Below are positions 21,375 to 33,161 of a DNA stretch of 64,000 nucleotides, piece after piece (position 1 is the stretch's first letter; every line of letters starts with the position of its first letter). The DNA comes from Hyparrhenia diplandra. Its lineage: Eukaryota > Streptophyta > Magnoliopsida > Poales > Poaceae. The position numbers and the translations under genes were made by a program. Under the pieces are notes generated by a model, which saw only the letters and a program-made list of their open reading frames with translations, had not been told where the DNA came from and ran no database searches. The DNA lies in the NCBI GenBank assembly GCA_015847255.1, contig JADLZK010002652.1, forward strand, positions 248,001 through 312,000. The letters are read 5' to 3'.

Positions 21375-21899
21375 GTCTGAGGGTTAGGTAGATTGAGGCG
21401 CCGCCTCTTTGTTATGAACAAAAGTCCCTGAGTTCGGGGCAGAATGTAAATATAACAAGTCACTTATGTTATGAACAACCGTTTCCCTTTTCCTTGTGAC
21501 TGTGTCTCCAATTAATTTGTTGTTTCCCGAGTTCGTATCTTAGCGGTGGGGTAGCGGGGCCCGTTCGTTGGCGCTAGAGTTCGTTGGGAAAGCGCTGGTA
21601 CTGCTCCTCCCGAAGATGTCTTTCGGGGTCTTTTAGATCCAGGCCCGGTCATTGAGGTAGGGAGGTCGAGTACGAGGTCGAGCTCGTTGAGCTCTTCCTT
21701 GGGTGTTCGTGAAGTTTCGGGACTTTGTGAAAAAGAAATCATGAAAAAGGCGGGTGTGCGCCCCATCCCTTGCAGCCCCGAGCAAGGGCGGGCCTTGCCG
21801 GAGGCAAAGGGGCCGTTGTTTAACAGCCGTGCCACAAAAAAGAGTTCGGATGCTTGCACAAATTTCACATCGAGGTGTGCCATTTTTATTCGAGCTCAT
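21375..21899. other. Spacer between accessory gene and integrase of outer Tat
   Basis: Shared 3' region of two convergent genes. TTATGAACAA...AATGTAAATATAACAAG near 21412-21457 resembles a polyadenylation region for the plus-strand accessory gene. The minus-strand pol frame probably stops in this interval. No other gene seen. Confidence 0.4.
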
Positions 21900-23052
21900 G
21901 CAAGAGCAGTATTACAAAAAGCATCTAAGGGTAAAAAAAGCGACGAGCCGTTCGACGTTCCAAGAGTTGGTGAGCTCGCGTCGTGGGAGTCTTGGATCTT
22001 GTATGCGCCTCGGGCGTAGAACCTCGAGTGATGGTGAACGGTCCTTCCCGGGGCCGAGAGCTTGTGCTTCTCCTTTGTGCTTTGCACTCGCCGCAAGACT
22101 TGATCGCCGACGTTGAAGGATCGACCTCGAATGTGGCGGTCGTGGTACCGGCGCATCGATTGCCGATACTTGGCCAAATGCGAGCGCCGACCACGCGGGC
22201 TTCCTCGAGCCGGTCCGCGGGCGCCTTCGAGTGAAGCCGGGGTTGCCGGCCTCGCTGTACGCCGAACTCATGGTGCGCCGTAGTCGAGGCTTGTGGGGAG
22301 TACGGCTCCGAGCCGAAGATGAGGAAGAAAGGCGTGCGCCCCGTGCCTCGCTTGGTGTGGTCCCGAGGCTCCATATGACGGCGGGAGCTCCGGCCACCCA
22401 ACGCCCTCCGAACTTCTCCAGCCTCTTGAACATTCGCGGCTTCGGACCCCGCAAAATCATACCATTGGTGCGCTCGACTTGCCTGTTTCGTCCTGCGGTG
22501 GGACGGAGGCCCATCCCACCCGAATGTTGTAGTCGCCGCACCCGTCGAGGAAGATCTGCCTGGTGAAATTGGTGCTGTTGTCGGTGATGATCAAGTTTGG
22601 TACGCCCAAGCGGTGGATGATGCCGTCGAAGAACTTGACCGTCTCCTCGCGACCTTGTGCGCGAGATGGGCATCACCTCAATCCACTTGGTGAACTTGTC
22701 GATGGCGACAAGGAGGTGAGTGAAGGCCCCGGCGACCTTGTGAAAGGTCCGACCATGTCAAGCCCCCCAGACCGCGAAGGGCCAAGTGATGGGGATCGTC
22801 TAGAGGGCCTGCGCCGGAAGGTGTGTTTGCTTGGCGAAGAACTGGCATCCTTCGCAACGTCGCACGATTTGATTAGCGCCCGCGATGGCGGTTGGCCAAT
22901 AGAAGCCTTGGCGGAATGCCTTGCCCACTAGAGCTCGGGGGCCGCGTGGTGTCCGCATTCACCAGCGTGGATCTCTTTGATGAGCTCGCGCCCTCCTCGA
23001 AGGTGATACAACGCCGGAGCACACCGGACGCGCTTTTCTTGTAGAGCCTCGT
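21900..23052 (-). pseudogene. Integrase of outer Tat (pol 3' part)
   Basis: Integrates the element cDNA into chromosomes. From 23052 downward: a segment just before the zinc finger (LRRCITFEEG), the HHCC region in broken frames (EIHAGECGHH, then RRCEGCQFFAKQTH near 22860-22790), the start of the catalytic core (WGLDMVGPF near 22770, IDKFTKWIEV near 22680), ITDN near 22585, and the third catalytic region with QVERTNGMILRG near 22470. A C-terminal basic segment ends near 21905. There is no chromodomain. The frame at 23052 continues, after removal of the inner Tat insertion and one CTCGT copy, into the RNase H side at 50145. At least five frame changes are needed to read it through. Confidence 0.8.
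23048..23052. repeat. Target-site duplication CTCGT, left copy
   Basis: CTCGT here and at 50140-50144 flank the inner Tat element exactly. With the insertion and one copy removed, the minus-strand pol frame of outer Tat is continuous and open across the junction. Confidence 0.8.
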
Positions 23053-23385
23053 TGTGGGGGGATAAGCCCCTATCCCCTCACGGGTCACTTTAGGTTAGGC
23101 CTCGGCCGGCCCGGGACGGCGGATTGAAGCCCTTGGCGCGAGAAGACCGCAATTATCGGAGATCACGGCCTGAACTTGGTCGCCAAGATAGTTTCCTAGT
23201 ATAGCCCTATCGTAATCACTACATACTTTCCTATTGTAACCGATCGGGGATAGATCTTGTCGGACCGGATCCGACCTATAACCCCGCTCCCCGGACTATA
23301 TAAGGGAGGGCAGGATCCCCCCGAGGGACCATCCGATTCTCAATCAATCAATACAACTAAGCAGACGAGGTTTTACGCCATCAAG
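23053..23385 (+). repeat. 5' LTR of inner Tat, 3' part deleted
   Basis: Begins TGTGGGGGGATAAGCCCC and matches 49660-49998 almost base for base, up to TTTTACGCCATCAAG. The remaining 140 bp present in the 3' LTR, together with the primer-binding site, are absent, and gag-like sequence follows at once. The element could not start reverse transcription normally in this state. Confidence 0.8.
23296..23304 (+). promoter_or_regulatory. TATA box in inner Tat 5' LTR
   Basis: CTATATAAG in a GC-rich context, conserved at the same place in the 3' LTR (49907-49914). Likely core promoter for element transcription. Confidence 0.6.
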
Positions 23386-25890
23386 ATGGTGATCTTCCCC
23401 GACTCCATGGCGGCCGACCCGATGGAGGCCATCCAATTTGGGGACGCCAAATGCGGAACAACGGCGCCACGCCGGCGCCAACGACCCTTCGCCGGCTCGA
23501 TCCAATCGCGCCGCATCCGCCATCGCGGCATCGCACCGGCCCCGGCCGAGCCGGGCCGCCGACCCCGACAGGGCTCACCCACCCGCTCGTGGCCGTACAC
23601 GCGGGCGCTTCATCCATGACGCCGACAACCCACTCGGCGACTTCGACAAGCTCAAGATCGGTATGAGTGAGTCTTCCCTTTGGTTGATTCGACCATGTCG
23701 CCTCCCCTCCGCCACCAGGAACAACATCGACCACGACACGGGCCGCCCGACGCTCCTCCGGGAGAAACAGATCCGGGTCGAGGGGCCATCTTCCCCTCGC
23801 CGTGGTCCGGTCGCCACTTCTACTCCCGAGGGTGGGTTGTCCACTTCTCATCATCCGCAGGTGGACAAGCGCCCGGGCTCGACCGGTCGGAGGACCATCC
23901 CGACCCACGACTTCATCGACGCACCTACGTATCGCGAAGGTGCCTCGTCGACAACGCGCGACCACATCTCGCATGGCTAAGCTCTCTCCGATCCCGAGGG
24001 CGCCGAGGAGGAGGAGGAGAGTACCGAGCTCTATGATGGCCGTATCGCTCCCCTAACTTCGCCCGATGCCACTACTACCGTGCCCAGACCCGATGGAGCC
24101 GAGATCGGCCACGACTCTCATTTGTTCGACCATGGTACCGCTCCCCGGGAGACCGTGGCGGAGGGATCTTCGCCGAGGACTTCGGCGCCCTTGATGGGGG
24201 AAACCGAGGAGCCCGCGCCGCCCAGAGGGACGCAACGCCGATCGAGCCGCATCGCTGGCAAGCGGAGCAGACGTTGTCGCCAGGCTCACCGGCGGTACCG
24301 GCCGGGCTTCCCGGTTAGCCCGGGGACTCTCCCGGAATCTACAGTCTCAGTTCGACGAGGTGGCAGGAATCCCGGTTCACAAGACGCCAGAACAGAACAT
24401 CCCCACGGCAGCGGCACTCCTGCTGCGGGAGAACGCCACAATAGAAGACGTCCGGGGATACATCTACGCCACCCACGCTCAGCTCAACCCAGTCTCGGGT
24501 TCGTCTGCGCCCTCACGCCGGTCATCCCGTCGGCGCCATCGCCAGAGGAGTCGCAACACCCAAGGCGAGGAAGAGGCGTCCTCCATGCCAAGGGGGGCAA
24601 ACCAATCCCAGCGACGCGACGGTGGCGCCCTCGGTGCAGCACAGCCGGCGGGGCAAAACGCAGGCCAAGATGGTAAGTGAGCGGAGCAGGGGCGGTGCGC
24701 GGTGCTCGGCACCGGCGGTAGGCGGAGGGCAACCACCCCAAACCGCCCCGGCCAGATCGAAACCGCCCCCCCCCGACTGCAGAGCAAGATCGAGATTGCC
24801 CGAGATGCCCGCTATCGCATCACCGCCAGCCCAGCAGGCTCGCGAAGACGCCGAGATCCAACGGCGTGAAGAGTACAATATGCCGCACGGGAACCCAACT
24901 GGGAACTCACGATCACTACGATCCGCCCTACCACCCGGATCTCCGCCGGGTCCGATGGCCTCTAGGCTTCAAAGGCACTAACGCCCTCCTCGAAGTACCC
25001 GGCACTCAAGATCCCGAGGCTTGGATCATGATTTACGATCGCAATCGATCGCCCGAGACGGGAGGACGTTATGGCGAACTACTTCCCGATCGCCCGACCA
25101 GCGGCCAACCAATCGCTCCCGGCCCTTCCGAAGGAAGATTATGCACGTGGCAAGACATCAAGGATATCTTCACGCACCTACAAGTCCACGTGCAAACAGT
25201 ACAAAGTACTACGAGAGGTTGCGCCTCGGACGCAATGAGCCACCCGGGAATACATCCGCCGTTTCTCCGAGGTGCGCCGACGATCCCGGATATCACCGAC
25301 GAGGAGCGCCGGCACATTCACCAAGGGCCTTGTCTCCATTGGTAACGCCGAGCCCAAAGAGCCGCGCGCAAGCTCCACAGTCCAAAATCACAACCATGTC
25401 CAAACTGGCGGATGTGGCGCAGAGGTTCGCCGGGCAAGATGAGGCCGAGTACGCCTTCCATAAAGATTACGGCTATTCTGCCCGCCGAGTATTCCCCGCC
25501 GCCGCTCCTCGTGACGATAAGCGACGCGACGGCGCCACGATAACCGCCGATCGATGACTCCCGCGACGTGAGTCGCCGGAAGAGGGTCGTGGTAACTATC
25601 GCAGCGCCGTCGTGATCGGAACCGCCGGGGAGGTGGCGCAACAATGTCAAGGCCGGCGGAAGAAGAAGGCGCTCAACGGCAAGATCAAATCAAGAAGCCG
25701 CTACACGGCAAGTGTCCCCGACACCGGACTTGAATCACGGTCGCGTAATGTCGGCACTTTAACGCCGAGTATGAAAGTGAGCGCAAGAAGGTCAAGATCA
25801 CCGACGAGCGACCGAGAGGAGGCACCAAAGGTTGTCCGCAACACCAGGAAGAAGACCCCGATGAGGACGCCGATCCCAGGCACCGCTATC
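23386..25890 (+). pseudogene. gag of inner Tat, frame-broken
   Basis: Capsid-type structural protein. The N-terminal part (from ATG 23396, MVIFPDSMAADPMEAIQF) is Pro/Arg/Thr-rich and low complexity. A helical block follows at 24,330-24,660 (IPVHKTPEQNIPTAAALLL). The retrotransposon gag domain lies at about 24,880-25,400: GFKGTNALLEV, DPEAWIMIYD and TWQDIKDIFTHL are recognisable in one frame, with the continuation (PDITDEE, KGLVSIGNAEPKEPRAKL) in others. 25,680-25,890 carries the Arg/Lys/Asp-rich segment that precedes protease; no intact CCHC zinc knuckle is visible. Frames change at least six times. Confidence 0.7.
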
Positions 25891-26720
25891 GCGCCCAAGA
25901 CGGCGCCATTCACATGATCATGGGTGGACACTACGGTTGCGAGGTGGGGCGGGATCGCAAGATCTCCGCCCGTAATGTCCTGACCGTCAAAGATTTCAGC
26001 GAGGGGGTCCAGACCCGATATGGCCTACCTTCTCCCGAGCGGGTCATAACCCGGCCGTGGCGACCGGTGGTGCAACAACCCGCACCCGGGCGATTCCCAC
26101 TCGCCCTGACCCGTGATCGGGCGCCCGCTTCGAAGGTCCCTCATCGACGGAGGGAGCGCCCGAACATGCTTTGTTCGAAACTCGATGAAGGCTCTAGACA
26201 TCACAAAGGACGACCTCAAGCCATACGACCACCCGCTCGGGGATCCCGCCAGAGAATCATCGGTTCCCTTCGGGCAGGTCACGCTACGCGTGCGGCAGCT
26301 CGCAACCCAAGCATCATCGCATCCAAGCACATGAATTTTGTTGTCGCCGACTCGATTCATCGTACCACGCCATTATCGGGCGACCTGGACTGACCAGGCT
26401 CATGGCGGTCCCACTATGGCTACCTCATCCTCAAGATCCCCCGGACAAGGGGTGCTCACATGCAGGGCCAACGTACACATGGCCTATGTCTCGCGAGAAG
26501 GAGGGCCTCGACAAGCGGGAGTCATCATCCCGGCCGATACGACGGGGAGGAGGTCATCAAGAACGCGAAGAAGCCGAACCCCTCCGACCTCGAGATACCC
26601 AGGAGGAGCGGACCAAGAAGACCACCGCCGTCGGACACTAAAGATATCCAACCGGGTGGAGGGCGATGCGCCCAAGACGACCAAGATAGGCGCCAACCTT
26701 GACCCCAAATAGGAAGACGC
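25891..26720 (+). pseudogene. Aspartic protease of inner Tat
   Basis: Would mature the Gag-Pol polyprotein. The GAIHMIMGGHYG segment near 25,900-25,935 corresponds to the I-x-x-I-x-GG start of Tat proteases. The catalytic motif is LIDGGSA near 26,140-26,160 (Asp-Gly-Gly-Ser rather than the commoner Asp-Ser/Thr-Gly, as is usual in this lineage), followed by MKALDITKDDLKPYDHPL. The expected ILGRP-like flap partner is IIGRPGLT near 26,370, in another frame. The stretch to 26,720 is a Lys/Glu/Asp-rich linker. Confidence 0.7.
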
Positions 26721-26889
26721 GCCGTCCGCTTCCCCGAGGGAGAATGTGAGCATTTTCGCGTGGAAACCCGCCGATATGCCCGAGTACCTCGGAGCCGGAT
26801 CGAGCACCGCCTACGTGTCAAGCCAACGGCCAGGCCGTGCGCTCAGAAAATACGCCATTTTAATAAAGAAAAGTCAGCTGCTATTAAAG

Positions 26890-28130
26890 CGTAACTAACT
26901 AGATTGCTAGTGCTGGCTTTATTCGCGGTGTATCATCCCGACCGGGTCGCTAACCCGGTTCTTGTAAGAAAGAAGAATAATGAATGGAGGATGTGCGTTG
27001 ATTATACCGATCTCAATAGGGCTTGCCCTAAAGACCCTTTCGGTCTCCCCGTATCGATCGGGTTGTTGACTCCACCGCAGGTTGTGAGCTACTTAGCTTC
27101 CTCGATTGCTACGGGCTATCATCGATTGCCCTCGCGGTCGAAGACCGTGAGAAGACTTCCTTCATCACTCCGTTTGGCGCCTCATCGCTACACTACCATG
27201 TCGTTCGGGCTTAAGAACGCCGGAGCTACCTACCCGGGCTATACAGGGCGCTTTAGGGAACCTTATCCCCGACCTCGCCAGCTTATGTCGACGACGCCGT
27301 GGTGAAGACCCAGCGCCATTTCCCTGGTCGACGATCTTGCAAGGGTCTTCGCCAAGCTAAACGAGTACCAATGGAAACTTAACCCGAAAGTGTGTTTTTG
27401 GCGCCCCTCCGTAACTTGCTCGGCAACATTGTTAGCAGGCATGGCATTGAGCCAAACCCGGAGAAAATCGGGCGCCATCATGCGGATGAAGCCACCCCAA
27501 AACGCCAAAGATGTCCGGTTAACGGGTGCATGGCGGCCCCCCGAGCCGTTTTGTTGCGCTGCTCGGCGAAAAAGGGTTTGCCGTTCTTCAAACTCCTTCG
27601 CGCAGAGAAGCTTTGGTGGACCAACGAGGCTCAAGAGGCCTTCAACGGCTTCAAGAAGTTTCTCACCACGCCTCCAGTGTTGGTGGCCCCGAACGACGCG
27701 GAGACCATACTGCTCTACATCGCAGCGACCAACCGGGTGGTTAGTACCGCCTTGGTTGTCGAGCGCTGAGGAAGGGCATGTATACCCCGGCCCAATGGCC
27801 GGTCTTGCGTCGGCACGAGGTACTCGAACGACTCCAAACAAAGGTACTTTACATATACGTAAATTGCTCTATGGGATTCTCATCACGCCCTCGCAAGTCG
27901 CGTCACTACTTCGACCTTCACCCGATCACCGTGGTGTCGGACTATCCATTGGGCGACGTCCTGCGGAATAAGGATGCCAATGGTCGTATATGCAAGTGGG
28001 CGATCGAGCTCAGCCTGTTCACCATTGAATACAAGAATAGGAGTACCATCAAGTCGCAAGCATTGGCGGATTTCGTCCGCGAGTGGACGGATTTGGAGAC
28101 TTCCCTCGAAGACACCAGCCGAGAGCGCTG
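26890..28130 (+). pseudogene. Reverse transcriptase of inner Tat
   Basis: RNA-dependent DNA polymerase. Blocks in order: NPVLVRKKN and WRMCVDYTDLNRACPKDPF (26,950-27,045), GYHRLP (27,113-27,133), TTMSFGLKNAGATY (27,190-27,235), the active-site YVDDAVVK (about 27,284-27,307) in a shifted frame, and then KLNPKVCFW and GIEPNPEKIG. WWTNEAQEAFNGFKKFLTTPPVL (27,615-27,690) marks the thumb/connection, and HPITVVSDYPL...WAIELSLFTIEY (27,920-28,035) the tether. Both catalytic aspartates of YVDD are retained. Frame changes and a roughly 60-bp irregularity near 27,060-27,120 prevent a single ORF. From 27,778 a 208-codon open frame runs into RNase H. Confidence 0.8.
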
Positions 28131-28500
28131 GACAATGTATTTCGATGGTTCACTTAACATCGATGGGCCGGGGGCGGCGTCTACATCATATCGCCTTCTA
28201 GGGATACGCCCGTATGTCCTTCGGATCCACTTCAAGGCATCTAACAATGCCGCTGAATACGAGGCCGCTCTTCACGGCCTTCGTATCGCTGTCCAGCTTG
28301 GGATTCGCCGACCGCAGGTATTTGGGGATTCGGCATTGGTAATCAAGCAAGTCAACAAAGACTGGGACTGCAGGTATTTGGGGATTCGGCATTGGCAGCT
28401 ATAAGGAAGTTGGAGGGCAAGTTCTACGGGCTCAGTTTTGATCATGTGGTTCAGGACTACAACCAAGCCGCCGATGAACTTTCCAAGCTCTGTTCTTCCG
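28131..28500 (+). pseudogene. RNase H of inner Tat with an internal 26-bp copy
   Basis: Degrades RNA in RNA:DNA hybrids during replication. MYFDGSLN (first catalytic Asp), ASNNAAEYEAALHGLRIAVQLGI (catalytic Glu) and FGDSALVIKQVN (catalytic Asp) are in one open frame. The 26 bases at 28314-28339 (GCAGGTATTTGGGGATTCGG and following) recur exactly at 28370-28395, where the family pattern would have a different segment before AAIRKLEGKFYGL. This repeated piece ends the frame at 28402. The final block YNQAADELSKL follows in another frame. Confidence 0.8.
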
Positions 28501-28639
28501 GGCAAAGATACCGGGCCGGCGTCTTCGTCGAAGATCTATGGAAACCGACAATAAGTGATCCCGCGCGGGGGCCTCCACTCGAGACAACCGACCACATCGT
28601 TGTTACGCTATCCAATACCGTCGATGAAGACTGGCCGGT

Positions 28640-29852
28640 CCCGATAATCAAGTATCTGCAGGAGGCTCTCGTGCCCGAAGATAGGACAGAGCAAGAGCGT
28701 CTCATCAGGCGAAGTAAGAATTATGTCCTAGTCGACGGTTTCCTTATGCGGAAGAGTATAGGAGACCGGGTCCTGCAGAAGTGCATCTCCGAGGAAGATG
28801 GTATAAAGCTGCTCGACGAAATCCATGGCGGGATTTGCGGCAATCACGCTGCCTCTCGCACTCTGGTCGGCAAGGCTTTCTGTGCAGGATTCTATTGGCC
28901 AACGGCGTTGCCGCGCGGAACACGGGTGCGGCATTGCACGAACCTGTCAATTCTTCGCGAAAACAGACGCACGTGCCCCCCATGAGCTCCGGACTATACC
29001 GGCAAAGATGGCCTTTCTTGTGCCGGGACTTGATGCCATTGACCTTTTAAGGCAGCCCCCGGTGGTTTTAAGTGGATCTTTGTCATGGTCGATAAGTTCT
29101 CCAAGTGGATTGAATATCTTCCCCTCGTCGATGCCAACCAAGACAAGGTCGTTGAGATGTTAGATGAGGTGGTCCATCGCTTTCGCATCCCAAATTCCGT
29201 CATCACGGATCTTGGCAAAGACATTTTCGGGCGACCATTTTTTGGATTATTGCGAAGACAAAGGCATCCGGTGAAATATGTGTCCGTCGCCCATCCTCGT
29301 GCTACCGGACGGGCCGAGCGAGCAAACGGCATGATATTAGAAGCATTGCGAAGCGACTCTTCCGGCCGGATGGGAAATACCCCGGTCGGTGGCTTAAAGA
29401 GCTGCCGCCGTTGTCAGGGACTCGAACTCAGCCGGCCGCAGCGATGTGTGTGTTTCCCCATACTTCATGGTGTTTGGTTAAAGAGCCCTCCCGGCCGACA
29501 TCGCTTTTTCGCTCTCCCGTGTCGAATTATAATGAAGAAACTTCGGACGCTACTCGAGAAGATGAGCTCATCACACTTCGAGGAAACCCGCCGCAATGCT
29601 TTGCACGCGAAACGCTAAATACCTTGAGGGCGTTCGAAGATATTACAATCGCAATGTACGCGGAAGAGCCTTTGCGGTTGGCAACCTGGTCCTTCGAAGG
29701 AGGCAGAAGAGTGTTCACAAGCTGGGATCTCATTGGGAAGGCCCCTTCAAAGTTAAAGAGGTCACCCGCCGAGAGCGCATCGGTTGACGACCATGGAGGA
29801 CATCGACATTCCCAACTCCTGGAACATTGAGCATCTGCGATGTTTTTTCCCC
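28640..29852 (+). pseudogene. Integrase of inner Tat, end of pol
   Basis: Zinc-binding segment: HGGICGNHAASRTLVGKAF (28,823-28,880), then FYWPTA and RHCTN in a broken frame. Catalytic core: FVMVDKFSKWIEYLPLVDA (29,080-29,140; first Asp), RIPNSVITDLGKDIFG (29,185-29,235; second Asp), and SVAHPRATGRAERANGMILEAL (29,284-29,350; Glu in AERANGM). The C-terminal region (YLEGVRRYYNRNVRGRAFAVGNLVLRR, 29,610-29,695; HKLGSHWEGPFKVKEVT) ends at IPNSWNIEHLRCFFP with a TGA near 29,853. There is no chromodomain. Confidence 0.85.
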
Positions 29853-30399
29853 GTGACTCGGGGACTCTGTAAGCCAGCTTGTATCGTTTCTTACTTTCTG
29901 CTGTCGCACATTAATAAAGTTTATCGAAGTATGTTGACATGGCTATATTTTCTTTCGACCGACGTAACAATTTATTTCCATGCTCGACTACACTCTTAAG
30001 TCACTGGACCCCCTAGAGCCGTCTCTCGTACTTGGTCGTTTCGCAATGTGTGTGACTGGTGTACTCCCCGCATAGATCGACGATCGCGGATGACTCCTTA
30101 GCGTAGTCAAACAGCCCAATAGCTTGCCTGAGCATCGCGTCTCCTTGTTGCGGCTATACCGGCGCGTTAAGGCTAGGACTGGCGTCTACCATAGGTGACC
30201 CCATCTCGTCTACAGTCTACACTTCATCGTCTACCATAATCGTATGCATGCTAAAACGATTGTGAGATAAAAACAAAGTATTAAGCTACTTATGCCACCC
30301 ACATCCGGGCGTGGCTCGGCTAAAACCTCAAGTGTTTTTCACTATTTTTTCGCTAACTGTTTCTTGCTATGGCCAAAAGAAGCAAAGTATCATGCCTAG
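29853..30399. other. Spacer between pol and antisense accessory gene of inner Tat
   Basis: CGTGACTCGGGGACTCTG at 29,852 is the pol 3' end. The rest is non-coding on both strands, with polyadenylation-like AATAAAGT near 29,911 (+). The minus-strand accessory gene probably ends within 30,300-30,430. Confidence 0.4.
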
Positions 30400-33156
30400 G
30401 GCAACTTCACCCAGGACTTTAACTCTAACGACTCACAGAGTGGGTTCATCTCGTCGGCAAGTGCCGCCGCCGCCTCGTCGACCTCCTCGCGCGGGTTTAG
30501 CGCACCGGCCTCCGTCGCCCCGAGTGCGTAGCCCAGGGCGGACGCCGCTGAAATCGCACCTCGGGATGATGGGAGCGCGCCACCGCCAAGGTGTGTCGGC
30601 GGTGTCGCGAAAGTGGCCCGGCGGGTGAACTCCATGAAGTTCTCCCAGCCGCCGCGCAAGCGCCGCTTCCACGTTGGGCGTCGGCCGGCGGCGCTTCCTC
30701 CGGATTGGCCCCGCCAACCGCATAGCCATGGATGGCGCCGAGGATTGGCCCGATGCCTTGCGGGAGACTTTGCGTGCGACCCTTCCACGTAGCATATTCG
30801 ACCTCCGGATCACGAATCCGATAATCGGAGGCCGCACGCAAGGGCCGACAATGCATATACGGTAAGATTAGCACATTTGTTCACATAATTTTTCCCGAAC
30901 AGGTAATTGTTCTGGGCAGAAAAGGACATACCATCACGGCCGGCGGTGGTGTTCAAGCTCTTCACGCAGCTCACCCGTCAGCTGGTTCGCCATCACCAGT
31001 TGCCGCTGTAGGGTCTCAACGGAGGCTTCGTACTCTGCAAGGTATCATATATCCAGCATTTTAGTCGTTTTTGTCACTAACCACTCTTGCTAAGATATAT
31101 TCAGATCGACCATTCAAGTAATCATCATACATACCAAGTATTTGGGTCTGGGCGTCATGGCGTGTCCGCTCCTCCTGAGTAATGAGCTTGACACACTCTA
31201 CCTCCAGGCACTTGCGTTCGGCGGCCAGCTGTGCGCGCTCCTCTTCAAGGGCCTTACCCTCCTTGGCAACCCGCGCAGCCTTCGCGATCCGAGACGGGTT
31301 CGCTCGATCTCCAAGACTTCACGACTGCGGCCCGCCCGCCGCCCTCTCCCGTGCAAAGGCGTGGCCGCGCGTCGCCGTTGTCGGCCGGCCAGCGGCCCTC
31401 CCTCGACCGCAAGCACCGCTTGTTCTTCGGCGAGACGGTCGCGTTCACGGGAGAGCTCATCCCGTGCCTGTCTGGCCTCGAAAAGGGCCCCCTGGCACTG
31501 CTCTAGCTCCTTGTGCAGAAGGCGGATTTCTTCGTTCCGGATATGCTATACAATGACATGTAATCACAAGATGCGTATAGCAAAATCACAAAGCAAAACA
31601 AGATGTCATGATCGAATACTTACACGCAGCGATCGGCTCCCTCTTCCACTTGGCGAGCTATGCGTGTCGGCTCAAATCCCTCCTCTTCAACCCGGGCGGT
31701 CTTGCTCTACCTAGGGCACGGGTCCTCGCGACCTCGTACCAGCCTTCACTTCCTCCATCTCCTGATCATCGCCCTCGACTTGGATGTAGTCCAGGGGGGA
31801 TTCAGGGCGATTGACCAAGGGCGCAGCTTCCGGCATTGGCACCACCGACTCGCAGCGACGCCGATCGGCTCTTGGTGCACCCGGTACCCGGCTATCTCTT
31901 GGGCGCCACGCCCGGAGCGAGCGTCTTCACCGGCATTGCTCGCCCAGCGCCTCCGAGGTTGTGCCGGTGTAGCGGGGCTCGCCCGTGGCTCGGCGTCCGC
32001 GGCGATCGGAACCTGCCGCGACAGCTCGGTGGCGGCCCCCTACACCAACAGCATGATTCACACATACCCACACCGACAACATGAGTGATCACGATCGACA
32101 GCAAGTGTACTTACACGTTGGCAAAGCGCAGACCACGAAGGCGACCTCCCGAGCTGCCACCACTGCGGCCTCCTCCACTCCGTGGCGCTGATACATCACC
32201 GTGTGGCCCGGCTGGCGCCCTTGGTGGCACGACTGGTGCACTTGGTGTTCTCTCTCCTACAGGTTGCTGCATATAACAAAGTGACGATCAATCAACGCAA
32301 CCTTACCCGGGGACTGGATAACAGTCGAGGGATACTTACAAAAGCGGTTGATTCAACAAAGGCTCGAAGTTCTTCATCAGCAAGAAAATCGTCATCATAC
32401 AGGGGTGTTTCAGCTTCACGACGGGGCGGTCGCCCCGCTGTCACCTTCTTCCGGCTGACCTCCGGCTCCGACGGGCTCTCCAGAGGGCGCTTGCCGCGGG
32501 CTCGAGCACTCTCCACCGCCTCGCTCAGGGCACCTCGGTGGCCGCCGGGCGAGGGGGGACGGGAGGGGCAGCGGTGCAACGCAAAAAGGCCGCAACGACG
32601 GCGGCCTCCTCGGGTGACAATCGTGAAGTACCGCGCTACGCGTCATCCCATGAATCTGCAACAATCATCGATAGTGAAGACGATTTGCAATCTCTAGCAA
32701 TGCACATCAATCTAATCCAGACTACACTTTACGGCAGCGGGTTCTCGGCAGAAGGTGGACACCACGCACGGATCATCGCGGTACCCCGGCCGGCAGTAAT
32801 TTTGGCTACCCGCTCTCGGACTTGGCCGACGGCAGAACTCCGCCGACTTCGCGGGTGGGATCATTCACCCGGTGTATCAAAACCGGGGTGATCCCTCCGT
32901 TTGAGCGGCTGGGTCCGACGCTCCACGAACACGTGAGCAAGGTCGATGCCGTCCACATGAAGATCATCAATCATAGCCAGCAGCTCCCTCACACGCGGCA
33001 TGTCGGCGGCGCGGGCTCTTCATTCCAGCTTGCTCGTCTCACCGGAACACGGGTGGGATCGGCCTGGAATTGGCACCTCCGACCGAGGCAAGTAAAACCA
33101 CCGTGTATACCAACGAGCCGCATTCGTTGGTAGCGCGCGTTGAGGGAAACCGACCC
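30400..33156 (-). pseudogene. Accessory (antisense) gene of inner Tat, C-terminal half
   Basis: Continuation, across the Tekay insertion, of the gene that starts near 48,577. From 33,150 downward: YTRWFYLPRSEVPIPGRS and SGETSKLE, a segment with MPRVRELLAMIDDLHVDGID, then a variable Ser/Pro/Arg-rich region, a short acidic exon (DDDFLADEELRAFVESTAF), and from about 31,580 to 30,450 an Ala/Glu/Arg/Leu coiled-coil region. GTAAGT donors are seen at 32334-32339, 32109-32114 and 31618-31623 (ACTTAC on the plus strand), and acceptors near 32,268 and 32,040, giving at least three introns. Frame breaks are frequent. The protein resembles the outer Tat accessory protein; function unknown. Confidence 0.65.
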
Positions 33157-33161
33157 GCCCC
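33157..33161. repeat. Target-site duplication of Tekay, left copy (approximate)
   Basis: CGCCC(C) precedes the left LTR and CGCCC (47882-47886) follows the right LTR. One extra C on the left side makes the match inexact; it may be a length error in a C run. Confidence 0.55.
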
